In this document: positions 51,668 through 60,606 of the stretch, piece by piece
How the letters are laid out: each line of letters opens with the position of its first letter
Numbering within the stretch: position 1 is the first letter of the stretch
Source of the DNA: Clostridia bacterium
GTDB lineage: Bacteria; Bacillota; Clostridia; Christensenellales; Borkfalkiaceae
DNA: 64,000 bases
NCBI GenBank assembly: GCA_017468085.1
Contig: JAFUJR010000015.1
Span: forward strand, 144,618 to 208,617
Direction: 5' to 3'
Program-made: the position numbers and the translations under genes
Notes under the pieces: generated by a model
Told to the model about the DNA's origin: nothing
What the model saw: only the letters and a program-made list of their open reading frames with translations
The model's database searches: none

Positions 51668-51724
51668 TCGTAGCGGCGCGGTTATAGTTGACATAAGCGG
51701 CAGAATATGCTATTATAAGGAGGT

Positions 51725-52519
51725 ATGAGGAAGATTATGAATAAATTCAAAGAAAAAATTTGGAACGATAAAAAACGGCGGGCGCTATTTCTTACGCTGA
51801 CGTCTATTTTGTTGGTGCTGGTCATTCTGTTTACGGCAGGCGCAATTTATTTGGGTACGTATTACCGCGCGGATGACGAGGCTATTGCTTCTTTCACCGT
51901 CGAAGCAGAGGTAAAAGAGGAGAAAACGAAGGACGGGAATTGGATATTCACCCCCACGGAAACGCAACCCACTGCAGGCTTTATTTTTTACCCCGGCGGC
52001 AAAGTCGAGCACGACGCTTACAAGCCGCTCATGCGCGAGCTGGCCTCAAAGGGCGTACTCTGCGTATTGATTGAAATGCCTTTCCGTTTGGCGATTTTCG
52101 ACGTAAACGCCGCGGACGGCATTGCGGAAAAGTATCCCGAGGTTACGTCGTGGTATATCGGCGGACATTCCCTTGGCGGTTCGATGGCGGCTTCTTACGT
52201 ATCCAAGAATTCCGACGAATTTAAGGGTTTGGTGTTATTGGCGTCTTACTCCACCGATAATTTGCAAAACAGCGGTTTGCGCGTTCTGTCTATCTATGGC
52301 GATAAGGACGAGGTGTTAAACGAAAAGGCTTACGAAAAAAACCTTTCCAACTTACCTGACGACTGTGAAATGTATATCCTCAAGGGCGGTAACCACGCTT
52401 ACTTTGGTATGTACGGCGAACAGAGCGGCGACGGAAAAGCGACGCTCACCAACGAAGAACAAATCCGCCAGACGGCGGCAAGTATCGCGCAATTTATTTT
52501 GCGCGGCAGTATCGTATAA
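51725..52519 (+). CDS. Membrane-anchored alpha/beta hydrolase
   Basis: The protein of about 264 residues has one N-terminal membrane anchor (about 20-45) and an extracellular alpha/beta hydrolase domain. The domain holds GFIFYPGGKVEHDAYKPLMRELASKGVLCVLIEMP, nucleophile elbow GGHSLGGSMAASYV, the Asp in YGDKDEVL, and GGNHAYFGMYG with the catalytic His. Substrate unknown. The start is ambiguous: AAGGAGG lies one base before ATG 51725 and thirteen before ATG 51737. Confidence 0.83.
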   Translation: MRKIMNKFKEKIWNDKKRRALFLTLTSILLVLVILFTAGAIYLGTYYRADDEAIASFTVEAEVKEEKTKDGNWIFTPTETQPTAGFIFYPGGKVEHDAYKPLMRELASKGVLCVLIEMPFRLAIFDVNAADGIAEKYPEVTSWYIGGHSLGGSMAASYVSKNSDEFKGLVLLASYSTDNLQNSGLRVLSIYGDKDEVLNEKAYEKNLSNLPDDCEMYILKGGNHAYFGMYGEQSGDGKATLTNEEQIRQTAASIAQFILRGSIV

Positions 52520-52524
52520 AAAGT

Positions 52525-53115
52525 ATGCAAAACAGAAAATCTTTTACCATCAAAAAAGAATATGGCGAAGCGCAAAATTTGGGTTTAGTCTTGCAAGGCG
52601 AAAAGCCTAAGCTCGGCACAAAATTTTCGATGTTTTACGACGAACAGGGTATCCATGTACGCGTTGAATGCGAAATCGGCAAGACGACGCACTCCGCCTT
52701 CGAAGGGGAATTCGTACCCGTTTGGCAGGCGGACGCAGTAGAGGTTTTTTTCTCGCCCGAGGGAAAAGAGGATTGGTATTACGAATTCGACTTCGCGCCC
52801 AACGGCTCTTACTTCCACGGACATATTTATAACCCCGACGGTTGGACGGCGTACAACCACGCGTTTGACCCCGATCACGGCGTGAAAGGGGACGTGAAAA
52901 TCAAGGACGGCGTGTGGACGACGGAGATGTTTATTCCTTTTGCGGAAATGGGTTTAAAAGGCAAAACTTTGGGAGAGATAAAGGCGCTTCCTTGGCGCTT
53001 TAATCTTTACCGTATCGAGGACGCGGGGCGGGAGTATTCTTCGTTTGCGCCTACAAAAGCGAAAAAAATCAATTTCCACGTAAGCGCTTGCTTTGCAGAC
53101 TTGATTTTTGAATGA
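52525..53115 (+). CDS. CBM9-like carbohydrate-binding domain protein
   Basis: This 196-residue protein is a single family-9-type carbohydrate-binding (DOMON-like) domain: FSMFYDEQGIHVRVECE, QADAVEVFFSPEGKEDWYYEFDFAPNG, WTTEMFIPFAEMG and PWRFNLYRIEDAGREYSSFAPT. It has no signal peptide, so it probably stays in the cytoplasm, and no enzyme domain is attached. It starts six bases after the hydrolase gene. A variant of the oriented motif (CCATGTACGCGTTGAA at 52653) lies in it. Confidence 0.78.
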   Translation: MQNRKSFTIKKEYGEAQNLGLVLQGEKPKLGTKFSMFYDEQGIHVRVECEIGKTTHSAFEGEFVPVWQADAVEVFFSPEGKEDWYYEFDFAPNGSYFHGHIYNPDGWTAYNHAFDPDHGVKGDVKIKDGVWTTEMFIPFAEMGLKGKTLGEIKALPWRFNLYRIEDAGREYSSFAPTKAKKINFHVSACFADLIFE

Positions 53116-53131
53116 TAATAGCGGAAACAGA

Positions 53132-53175
53132 AAACCGCGCGGCGTGCCACAAGGCAAACCGCGCGGTTATTTTTT
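53132..53175. terminator. Terminator between convergent genes
   Basis: AACCGCGCGG and CCGCGCGGTT form the stem, followed by ATTTTTTATG on the plus strand. Confidence 0.8.
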
Positions 53176-53183
53176 ATGCAAGT

Positions 53184-53930
53184 TTATCTGTTTTCAAAAA
53201 CGAGATGAATGCCTGCGTCTTGAATGATTTTGCAGGCGTTTTTCACGCGCAAGGGCTTGTATTCCTTTGCGGCGTGTCCGTCGAAACCGACGGAGAGCTT
53301 TACGCCCGTTTTTCGGATGATTTCTTGCTGCTCCTTATTCTTCAAAAATTCGGTTACGTAATCGTGCGTTTTAAAGTGATGTACGCTGTCGTAATTGACG
53401 TTCATTTCCCAAAAGATCCCCGCTTCTGCCATTCTCTTAAAGTAGCGGTAAGGGTCTTCGCCGCGCGCTTTAATAAAGGCAAACATATCCGTATGCGCCA
53501 CGCCGACGGGGCAACCGCACCGCTTTGCATAAGCGAACAAATCGCCGTTCGTTACGGACGTGGGGTGGTCTAAATTCTCAATCAAGGCAAAATCAAAGAA
53601 GGAAACGTCCGCCGTATTGGGCAGAGCGTAGCTATCCTTGCCGCGCAGAGTGCAAATTTCGATACCGCACAAAATTTTAATTTTCTTCGCGTATTTTTCG
53701 CGGAGTAAATTCATGTGGTTGTAGTAGCGGACGAGCGTCTTTTCATAATCCGCGTCCATCCGTGTGCCTTTCCCCCAACAGAATTCCGTTCTTGCGCAAC
53801 CTACGCCGTAGTTATGGTCGCAAATGCCCAACATTTGTACGCCGCCGTTTATCGCCGCTTCTACAACCGCCTCGGGCTTGTCGTTAGAGCAGAACGAATA
53901 AAAGGTGTGCGCGTGTAAATCTTGTATCAT
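53184..53930 (-). CDS. PHP-domain metal-dependent phosphoesterase
   Basis: This 248-residue protein has PHP motifs: DLHAHTFYSFCSND at the start, GICDHN, KILCGIEICTLRG, GVAHTDMF and SVGFDGHAAKEY. These provide the metal-binding His, Asp and Glu residues of histidinol-phosphatase-like enzymes. The substrate is unknown. ATG 53930 has a GAGGAATT site; an in-frame upstream extension lacks family features. Confidence 0.85.
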   Translation of the reverse strand: MIQDLHAHTFYSFCSNDKPEAVVEAAINGGVQMLGICDHNYGVGCARTEFCWGKGTRMDADYEKTLVRYYNHMNLLREKYAKKIKILCGIEICTLRGKDSYALPNTADVSFFDFALIENLDHPTSVTNGDLFAYAKRCGCPVGVAHTDMFAFIKARGEDPYRYFKRMAEAGIFWEMNVNYDSVHHFKTHDYVTEFLKNKEQQEIIRKTGVKLSVGFDGHAAKEYKPLRVKNACKIIQDAGIHLVFENR

Positions 53931-54084
53931 AAGCAATTCCTCAAAAGCTTTCTTTTTTCCAATTATAGTACAAATTTTTAAAGAAATCAAGCGAAACGCA
54001 AAAAATTATTGCACGGAATTTATTTTTATTCCGCCGCGCCGCGTTCAGTACGCCGCGTTCAGCGTTTGCAACGCGTTGCGTTGC

Positions 54085-54822
54085 TCAATACACGAGTTTT
54101 GCGTTGCCTACCGACAACTCCTCGCTCGGCGCGCAGTCCGTGGCAATCAAATCGTAATCGGACAGCGCGGACAAACGGTACGTACCGTGCGCCCCGAATT
54201 TGGTATGGTCGATAAGCAAGATTCGCTTTCGGCAATGCTCAAACGCCACGCGCTTGATCTCTTTTTGCTCCAAGGACCGCTCGAAAACCTCGTTCCCCAC
54301 GACGGCGGCGCAGGAAGAAATCATCAAATCGAAAGAAAAATCGGCAAGCTGGCGCGCCGTCCAGCTCCCCGTTGCGGAAATGGTGTTAAAATGCACGCTT
54401 CCGCCCAGCAAAATGAGGTTGATATTCGGCTTTTTGGAAAGCTGAATGGCGGTTTGTAGGTTGTTCGTTACCACCGTTTTATAATTCAAATCTATGCGCT
54501 CGGCAAGCGCCAACGCCGTCGAGGAACTGTCGATAAACACCGACTTAAAAGAGGGAATATGGGGCAGAGCCTTCGTCGCCGCCCGTTCCTTTTCGCTCGC
54601 GTTTTTTTCCATGCGGAAAAAGATGGAAATCTCCTCCGCGTTTTCGGGTAAAAGCGCGCCTCCGTGGCTGCGTTCGATAAGACCCATGCTCTGCATTTCC
54701 GCAAGGTCGCGCCGAATGGTCGCTTCACTCACGAAAAGTTCCTTCGCAAGCGCCGCCACCGCCGCCGATTTATTCTCTTTCAATTTGCGTAAAATTTCGT
54801 TTTGCCGTTCCGTAAGCGCCAT
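54085..54822 (-). CDS. DeoR-family regulator, probably of the BMC locus
   Basis: This 245-residue repressor has the DeoR HTH (RQNEILRKLKENKSAAVAALAKELFVSEATIRRDLAEMQSMGLIERSHGGALL) and the sugar-phosphate-binding domain (SVFIDSSSTALALAERI, VVTNNLQTAIQLS, LLGGSVHFNTISATG, LLIDHTKFG). Such proteins respond to phosphorylated sugars. It is divergent from the rhamnose/BMC operon and likely senses a rhamnulose- or lactaldehyde-pathway phosphate. ATG 54822 has GGAGA upstream. Confidence 0.9.
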   Translation of the reverse strand: MALTERQNEILRKLKENKSAAVAALAKELFVSEATIRRDLAEMQSMGLIERSHGGALLPENAEEISIFFRMEKNASEKERAATKALPHIPSFKSVFIDSSSTALALAERIDLNYKTVVTNNLQTAIQLSKKPNINLILLGGSVHFNTISATGSWTARQLADFSFDLMISSCAAVVGNEVFERSLEQKEIKRVAFEHCRKRILLIDHTKFGAHGTYRLSALSDYDLIATDCAPSEELSVGNAKLVY

Positions 54823-54878
54823 ATCTGTCTCCAAACCGCTATTTTTTTGTTCTTGTGCGGAAAAATTTCGTCATGTTT

Positions 54879-54960
54879 GCGCGTTTTTGCGCGTTTATGT
54901 TCATATTGTAGCATAAAAAAAATTTTTTGTCAAACTTTCAAACATATATAGACAAACAAA
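54879..54960. promoter_or_regulatory. Candidate DeoR operator region
   Basis: A direct repeat TTTGCGCG / TTTTTGCGCG / TTTATG (about 54879-54900) and an inverted repeat TTTTGTC...GACAAA (54926-54956) lie between the regulator and rhaB. The second overlaps the -35 of the rhaB promoter. Confidence 0.4.
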
Positions 54961-54977
54961 AAAAAGTGTGTTATAAT
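54950..54977 (+). promoter_or_regulatory. Promoter of the rhamnose/BMC operon
   Basis: TAGACA (54950-54955) and TATAAT (54972-54977) with a 16-nt spacer. Confidence 0.65.
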
Positions 54978-55074
54978 GTATTAAATTATAAAAGGGCGGA
55001 GTGCGCGGTTTTGAAAAAACGCGCAAAAACGCAAAGCGATTTTCCCCCAAAAAGACCCTCAAAGGAGCGAAAAT

Positions 55075-56457
55075 ATGAGATATTATTTAGCAATCGACAT
55101 CGGCGCGTCGTCGGGCAGACATATCGTGGCGCATCTTGAAAACGGCAAAATGATCACGGAAGAGATCTACCGTTTCCAAAACGGCCCCGAGGACTTGACG
55201 GGCTTCGACGGCAAGCCCCACCTGATGTGGACGCACGAAAGATTGTTCAACGAAATCCTCAACGGCTTAAAAAAAGCAAAGGAACTCGGCAAAGTGCCTT
55301 ATTCGGTAGGTATCGATACGTGGGGCGTCGATTATGCGCTTCTTGACGAAAATGACGAAGCTATCGGCGGTACGTATTGCTATCGCGATTCGAGGACGGA
55401 GAGTACTATCCCCGAAGTACACGCAAAAATCCCCTTTGAAAAGCTGTTTGAAAAGACGGGTATTGCATTCGCTTCCTTTAACACGGTGTATCAGCTCCTC
55501 GACGACGTGAAGTCGGGCAGAATGGCAAAGGCAAAGTCTTTCCTTATGCTCCCCGATTATTTCCACTTCCGTCTTACGGGCGTGAAGAAGCAGGAATATT
55601 GCAACGCCACCACGACGGGTATGGTCAACGCAAAAACGCATACTTGGGACGAAGAAATCCTCCAAACGTTCGGTTATAAAAAGGAACTTTTCGGCGAACT
55701 TGCACAGCCCGGCTCCCTCGTAGGCGAATTCACGGACGAAATTGCAAATATCGTCGGCTATAAGGCAAAGGTGTTTTTGCCCGCCACGCACGACACGGCA
55801 AGCGCGGTGCTCGCCGCTCCCTTAAAGGCGCAGACGCCTTACATTTCGAGCGGTACTTGGTCGCTCCTCGGCGTAGAACAAAACGACGCCCATACCTCCA
55901 AAAGCGCGCTCGACGCGGGCTATTCCAACGAGGGCAGCCTCAACAAGACCGTTCGTTTGCAAATCAATATCATGGGGCTTTGGATGATTCAGCAGGTCCG
56001 TCATGAGCTCGACGATAAATACAGCTTCGTCGAACTTGTAAATATGGCAAGAGAGAACCCCGTGGATTACGAAATCAACGTAAACGACCAGCGCTTCCTC
56101 GCTCCCGAAAATATGACGGCGGAAATCAACGCGGCGGTAGGTAAGCAATTGACGGTTGGCGAAATGGCTTACGTCATCTACAACAACCTCGCAAGATATT
56201 ACGATATCGCGCTCAAAGCGTTGGAAGAGGTAACGGGCGAAAAATACGATACTCTCAACATCATAGGCGGCGGCAGTAAAAACGGGTTCTTGAACGAACT
56301 GACCAAAAAGTACACGGGCAAGCAAATCATTACCGGCCCTGCGGAAGGTACGGCAATCGGCAATCTTATGATGCAGATGGTCGGCGGCGGCGATATTGCT
56401 TCCGTCCAAGCGGGTCGAGAAATCGTTAAAAATTCCTTTGATATCGAAGAGGTATAA
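55075..56457 (+). CDS. rhaB: Rhamnulokinase
   Basis: This 460-residue FGGY-family kinase phosphorylates L-rhamnulose at O1. Family features are AIDIGASSGRHI, VGIDTWGVDYALLDENDE, YCYRDSRT, FLMLPDYFHFRLTG, ATHDTASAVLAAP, YISSGTWSLLGVE and NIIGGGSKNGFLNELT, the last two forming the nucleotide site. RhaA is encoded two genes on. AAAGGAGCG precedes the ATG. It may also accept L-fuculose, since no fuculokinase was found. Confidence 0.93.
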   Translation: MRYYLAIDIGASSGRHIVAHLENGKMITEEIYRFQNGPEDLTGFDGKPHLMWTHERLFNEILNGLKKAKELGKVPYSVGIDTWGVDYALLDENDEAIGGTYCYRDSRTESTIPEVHAKIPFEKLFEKTGIAFASFNTVYQLLDDVKSGRMAKAKSFLMLPDYFHFRLTGVKKQEYCNATTTGMVNAKTHTWDEEILQTFGYKKELFGELAQPGSLVGEFTDEIANIVGYKAKVFLPATHDTASAVLAAPLKAQTPYISSGTWSLLGVEQNDAHTSKSALDAGYSNEGSLNKTVRLQINIMGLWMIQQVRHELDDKYSFVELVNMARENPVDYEINVNDQRFLAPENMTAEINAAVGKQLTVGEMAYVIYNNLARYYDIALKALEEVTGEKYDTLNIIGGGSKNGFLNELTKKYTGKQIITGPAEGTAIGNLMMQMVGGGDIASVQAGREIVKNSFDIEEV

Positions 56458-56502
56458 AACGGAGAATGCGCGGCGCATTCAGCTTTTACCGTTCTTCAAC
56501 AA
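56455..56502 (+). repeat. Short palindromic element after rhaB
   Basis: AAAACGGAGAATGCG is followed by CGCATTCAGC and TTTTACCGTT, a miniature form of the element that follows the SDR gene. Confidence 0.45.
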
Positions 56503-56538
56503 GCATACAAAAAATATAAACCACTGAGGGGTATTTTT

Positions 56539-57171
56539 ATGAAAATCCTTTTTTACGGCGATTCTATCACGGACGCATGCAGAAACAGAGAAACGGAGTT
56601 TGGACTTGGAAGCTACGGCGACGGTTACGTCAAATACGTAGTAGAGGGCTTGCTTTCCGACGGCTATGAGTCCGAGGATTTGATAAACCGCGGTATCGGC
56701 GGCAACCGTATCGTCGATTTGTATGCGCGCGTCAAGGTCGATTGTTGGAACCACAACCCCGACCTTATCAGTATCCTCATCGGCGTCAACGACGTCTGGC
56801 ACGAAATCGAGCAGGGGAACGGCGTCGAGCTTGACCGCTTTGAAAAGGTATACCGTATGCTGATAGAGGACACCAAGGCGAAATTGCCTAACGTGAAGAT
56901 CCTCTTATGCGAACCCTTTATCTTAAAGGGAAGCGGAACGGTAAACGACGGGGATAAATGGCAAAAATTCCTCGCCGTATACGATTACGCGGCGGTTGCA
57001 AAAAAACTTGCGGACGAATACGGGCTTTACTATCTGCCCTTGCAGGATAAGTTTACAGAAGCCGAAAACGCAGGAGCAACGGACTTGCTCAAAGACGGCG
57101 TTCATCCTATGGAAAGGGGCGCAAAGCTGATTGCAAACGAGTGGTTGAAAATTTTCAAACAAGTAAAATAA
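56539..57171 (+). CDS. SGNH/GDSL hydrolase in the rhamnose operon
   Basis: This 210-residue SGNH hydrolase has block I FYGDSITDACR with nucleophile Ser, block III ISILIGVNDVWHE (GxND) and the final DGVHPMERGAKLIA with catalytic Asp and His. It has no signal peptide. Its position between rhaB and rhaA suggests removal of acetyl or other esters from rhamnose or rhamnogalacturonan oligosaccharides taken into the cell, like rhamnogalacturonan acetylesterases. That role is inference. Confidence 0.85.
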   Translation: MKILFYGDSITDACRNRETEFGLGSYGDGYVKYVVEGLLSDGYESEDLINRGIGGNRIVDLYARVKVDCWNHNPDLISILIGVNDVWHEIEQGNGVELDRFEKVYRMLIEDTKAKLPNVKILLCEPFILKGSGTVNDGDKWQKFLAVYDYAAVAKKLADEYGLYYLPLQDKFTEAENAGATDLLKDGVHPMERGAKLIANEWLKIFKQVK

Positions 57172-57202
57172 AAAATGATATAAAAGGATAAGGAGAAATT
57201 TT

Positions 57203-58447
57203 ATGTCCAGATACGAAGAAGCAAAAAAAATCTACGCGCAATACGGCGTGGACACCGAAGCGGCAATGGAAAGACTTTCCAAGCTCTCCGTCAGCGTACA
57301 CTGTTGGCAAGGGGATGACGTAATCGGTTTCGACGGCAGCGATTCCCTTTCGGGCGGTATCCAAACGACGGGTAACTATCCCGGCAGAGCAAGAAACCCC
57401 GAAGAACTGTTTGCCGACCTTACGAGAGCGTTCTCTCTTATGCCCGGCAAAAAGCGCGTAAACGTACACGCTTGCTACGCTATCCTTGGCGAAGATAAGG
57501 GCAAGGTAGACCGCGACGCTTACGAATATAAGCACTTTGAGCCTTGGGTAAAATGGGCGAAAGAAAACGGGCTTACGGGCGTTGACTTCAACCCCACGTG
57601 GTTCTCTCATCCCATGATGAAGGACGGGCTTTCCCTTTCTTCCCCCGACGAAGAGGTTCGTCAGTTCTGGGTACGCCACGGCAAGGCTTGTATGAAGATC
57701 GCGGCGCAAATCGGTAAGGCAATGGGCAGCCCTTGCTGCGTCAATCTTTGGGTCCCCGACGGCACGAAGGATATCCCTGCGGACAGACTTGGTCCCCGTC
57801 TTCGCTTGAAGAAGTCCTTAGACGAGGTTTTGGAAGGCTATGACAAGGAATGGGTTATCCCCGCGGTAGAAAGCAAAGTATTCGGTATCGGCGTAGAAAG
57901 CTATACGGTAGGCAGCAACGAATTCTATCAAAACTACGCGGCAACGCGCGGTATCTGCTGCTTGCTCGACACGGGCCACTATCACCCCACGGAAGTCGTT
58001 TCCGACAAGATTCCTTCCATGCTTGCATTCTACGATAAGGTTCAACTCCATGTTTCCCGTCCCGTTAGATGGGACAGCGACCACGTAATCGTAGTGGACG
58101 ACGAACTTAAAGAACTTTCCAAGGAAATTATCCGTAACGACGCAGACGAAAAGGTTATCGTAGCGCTTGACTATTTCGACGCTTCCATCAACCGCCTTTG
58201 CGCGTGGGTAACGGGCGTTCGCTCCATGCAAAAAGCGTTGCTTAGCGCAATTCTTCAACCTTATGCGGAAATGAAGAAATTGCAAGACGAAGGCAACTTC
58301 ACCAAGGTGTTCTATATGCATGAAAGAGTGAAATATTTGCCTTTCACCGACGTGTGGGACGAATATCTCGCTCGCCAAGGCTTGAAGGAAGATTGGTGGG
58401 ATGAAGTGGAGAAATTTGAAACGGAAGTTATCGCAAAGCGCGTTTAA
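57203..58447 (+). CDS. rhaA: L-rhamnose isomerase
   Basis: This 414-residue metal-dependent isomerase converts L-rhamnose to L-rhamnulose. Typical parts are VSVHCWQGDDVIGFD near the start, GIQTTGNYPGRARNPEEL, RVNVHACYAI, TGVDFNPTWFSHPM, CCLLDTGHYHPTEVV and VRWDSDHVIVVDDELKELSKEI. AAGGAG precedes the ATG. The gene is in the rhaB-ackA operon. Confidence 0.95.
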   Translation: MSRYEEAKKIYAQYGVDTEAAMERLSKLSVSVHCWQGDDVIGFDGSDSLSGGIQTTGNYPGRARNPEELFADLTRAFSLMPGKKRVNVHACYAILGEDKGKVDRDAYEYKHFEPWVKWAKENGLTGVDFNPTWFSHPMMKDGLSLSSPDEEVRQFWVRHGKACMKIAAQIGKAMGSPCCVNLWVPDGTKDIPADRLGPRLRLKKSLDEVLEGYDKEWVIPAVESKVFGIGVESYTVGSNEFYQNYAATRGICCLLDTGHYHPTEVVSDKIPSMLAFYDKVQLHVSRPVRWDSDHVIVVDDELKELSKEIIRNDADEKVIVALDYFDASINRLCAWVTGVRSMQKALLSAILQPYAEMKKLQDEGNFTKVFYMHERVKYLPFTDVWDEYLARQGLKEDWWDEVEKFETEVIAKRV

Positions 58448-58456
58448 TCAATGAAT

Positions 58457-58518
58457 TGCAAAGCGCAGCTTTGCATTGTGGCTATAAATTATAAGCAATA
58501 ACGCCGACAAAGTCGGCG
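58457..58518 (+). promoter_or_regulatory. Two perfect hairpins in the rhaA-ackA gap
   Basis: TGCAAAGC-GCA-GCTTTGCA (58457-58475) and CGCCGAC-AAA-GTCGGCG (58502-58518) lie in the 116-base gap. Neither has a T-run. They may stabilise or process the mRNA, or lower downstream expression. Confidence 0.5.
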
Positions 58519-58563
58519 ATCCACTTCTAATACAATATATATAAATATAAGGAGTACAAAAAA

Positions 58564-59754
58564 ATGAAAATCCTCGTTGTAAACGCAGGTAGCTCCTCGC
58601 TCAAATATCAGCTTTTTGATATGACGACGAACGAAGTACTCGCCAAGGGGCTCTGCGAAAGAATTGGGATCGACGGCATCGTAACGCACAAGCGTCCGTC
58701 CAAACCCGATTACAAAGCAAACGTGGCTTTCCCCGACCACAAGGCGGCAATCGAATGCGTGCTCGCCTTGCTTACGGACAAGGAAAAGGGGGTCATCTCC
58801 GACGTTTCCGAAATTTCCGCAGTCGGTCATAGATTTGCGCACGGCGGCGAAAAGCTGACGAGGTCCGCGATCCTCGGCGACCAAGAATTGGAATATCTCG
58901 AAAGTATCGTCGGACTCAATCCCTTGCACGGCCCTCCCGCAATCAGCGGCTTAAAGGCATGCAAAGAGGTTATGCCCTCGGTAAACCACGTCGGCGTATT
59001 CGACACCTCGTACTATTCGGGTATGGAAGATTACGCGTATATCTATCCCATCCCTTACGAGCTTTACGAAAAGCACAAAATTCGCCGTTACGGCTTCCAC
59101 GGCACGTCGCACAGATACGTTGCGGCAAAGGCGGCGGAATACCTCGGCAATAAGAACGCGAAAATCATTACCTGCCACCTCGGCAACGGCTCGTCTATCA
59201 CGGCGACGGTAAACGGCAAAGCGGTGGATACGTCCATGGGCTTCACCCCTCAAGACGGCGTGCCTATGGGCACGAGAAGCGGCGCGCTTGACCCCACCGT
59301 CGTTACCTTCCTGCAAAAAGCGGAGGGCTTGACGGCAGAGGAAGCGGATAAAATCCTCAATAAGGAATCGGGTCTTGCCGGTATTTCCGGTTGCGGCAGC
59401 GATTGCAGAGATATCCGCGACGCGGCGGCAGCAGGCAACTATCGCGCGCAGCTTGCGATGAAGATCCTCTGCCACAACATTAAAAAGATCGTCGGCTCGT
59501 ATATCGCGGAAATGAACGGCGTGGACGCCATCGTGTTCACGGCAGGTATCGGCGAAAACGACAGAGATCTGCGCGAAGAGGTCTGCAAGGATATGTCCTT
59601 CCTCGGCATCGAGGTAGACGCAGAAATCAACCAGACCTGCGCAAGAGGGGAGTTTGCGGACGTTACCGCAAAGGGAGCAAAGGTAAAAACCTTGGTTATC
59701 CCCACCAACGAGGAGTATATGATTGCCCTCGACACACTCAATTTGACAAAATAA
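58564..59754 (+). CDS. ackA: Acetate (propionate) kinase
   Basis: This 396-residue kinase makes ATP from acyl phosphate. Signatures: ILVVNAGSSSLKYQLFDM at the start, HRFAHGGEKLT, FDTSYYSGMEDYAYIYPIPYELYEKHKIRRYGFHGTSHRYV, CHLGNGSSITA and VFTAGIGENDRDLREEVC. In this operon it would recover ATP from propionyl- or lactyl-phosphate derived from the BMC aldehyde dehydrogenase product, with a phosphotransacylase expected downstream of the window. Confidence 0.95.
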   Translation: MKILVVNAGSSSLKYQLFDMTTNEVLAKGLCERIGIDGIVTHKRPSKPDYKANVAFPDHKAAIECVLALLTDKEKGVISDVSEISAVGHRFAHGGEKLTRSAILGDQELEYLESIVGLNPLHGPPAISGLKACKEVMPSVNHVGVFDTSYYSGMEDYAYIYPIPYELYEKHKIRRYGFHGTSHRYVAAKAAEYLGNKNAKIITCHLGNGSSITATVNGKAVDTSMGFTPQDGVPMGTRSGALDPTVVTFLQKAEGLTAEEADKILNKESGLAGISGCGSDCRDIRDAAAAGNYRAQLAMKILCHNIKKIVGSYIAEMNGVDAIVFTAGIGENDRDLREEVCKDMSFLGIEVDAEINQTCARGEFADVTAKGAKVKTLVIPTNEEYMIALDTLNLTK

Positions 59755-59782
59755 AAAATAATATAAAGGAAAGGAAAAAACT

Positions 59783-60535
59783 ATGAAATCACCTTTTGAA
59801 ATCAAGAAAGAAATCTGTGAAGTTGGCCACAAACTCTGGGCGAAAGGCTTCGTTGCTGCAAACGACGGTAACATCTCCGTTAAAATCAGCGAAAACGAAT
59901 ATTACTGCACCCCCACCGGCGTATCCAAGGGCGACCTTACCCCCGATATGATCATCAAAGTGGACAAAGACGGTAAAAAGCTCGAAGGGAAACTTAACCC
60001 CTCGTCCGAAATCAAAATGCATATGAGAGTGTACAGAGAACGCCCCGACGTTACGGCTGTTGTGCACGCGCACCCTCCCGTTGCTACGGCGTTCACCGTT
60101 GCGGATATCGACCTCGACCAGTACATTCTTCCCGAAGCGGTACTTACCATCGGCGACGTACCTACCTGCGATTACGGTACGCCTTCCACGATGGAAATTC
60201 CCGATTCCCTCGATCCTTATATCCAGAACCACGACGCATTCTTGCTTCGTAACCACGGCGCTTTGACGGTTGGTTGCAACCTTCAAAAAGCATTCTTCGT
60301 TATGGAAGAAGTAGAATTCAACGCGGTTATCTGCAAGCACGCTATGGACCTTGGCGCCGTACACGAAATCGCAAACGACCAGCTCAAGAAGCTCATGGAT
60401 TTGAGAAAGAAGATGAACCTTCCCGGACGTCATCCCGGCATCGACTACGGCGACGAACCTGAACCCTGCAACTGCGCAAACGCAGAGCTTGTTGAAGCTA
60501 TCACGAAGAAGGTTTTGGCGGCTCTCGGCAAATAA
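59783..60535 (+). CDS. Class II aldolase with C-terminal BMC encapsulation peptide
   Basis: This 250-residue class II (zinc) aldolase of the FucA/RhaD family cleaves fuculose- or rhamnulose-1-phosphate to DHAP and L-lactaldehyde. The body has AANDGNISVKISENEYYCTPTGVSKG, the zinc ligands in VVHAHPPVATAF and the NHGALTVGCNLQKAF segment. After a linker (GDEPEPCNCA) the last 17 residues, AELVEAITKKVLAALGK, form an amphipathic helix typical of encapsulation peptides. The aldolase is thus expected inside the shell, as in rhamnose/fucose BMCs of Clostridium phytofermentans and of Planctomycetes. Confidence 0.9.
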   Translation: MKSPFEIKKEICEVGHKLWAKGFVAANDGNISVKISENEYYCTPTGVSKGDLTPDMIIKVDKDGKKLEGKLNPSSEIKMHMRVYRERPDVTAVVHAHPPVATAFTVADIDLDQYILPEAVLTIGDVPTCDYGTPSTMEIPDSLDPYIQNHDAFLLRNHGALTVGCNLQKAFFVMEEVEFNAVICKHAMDLGAVHEIANDQLKKLMDLRKKMNLPGRHPGIDYGDEPEPCNCANAELVEAITKKVLAALGK

Positions 60536-60564
60536 TTTTAATGCGTATATGCGTCGCATTAAAA
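60536..60564 (+). promoter_or_regulatory. Hairpin between aldolase and aldehyde dehydrogenase
   Basis: TTTTAATGCG and CGCATTAAAA pair around TATATGCGT, without a T-run on the plus strand. It may act on mRNA stability. Confidence 0.5.
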
Positions 60565-60606
60565 AACCAAGCACCAAACGCTTTTCGACTAAAAGGAGAA
60601 AAAATT

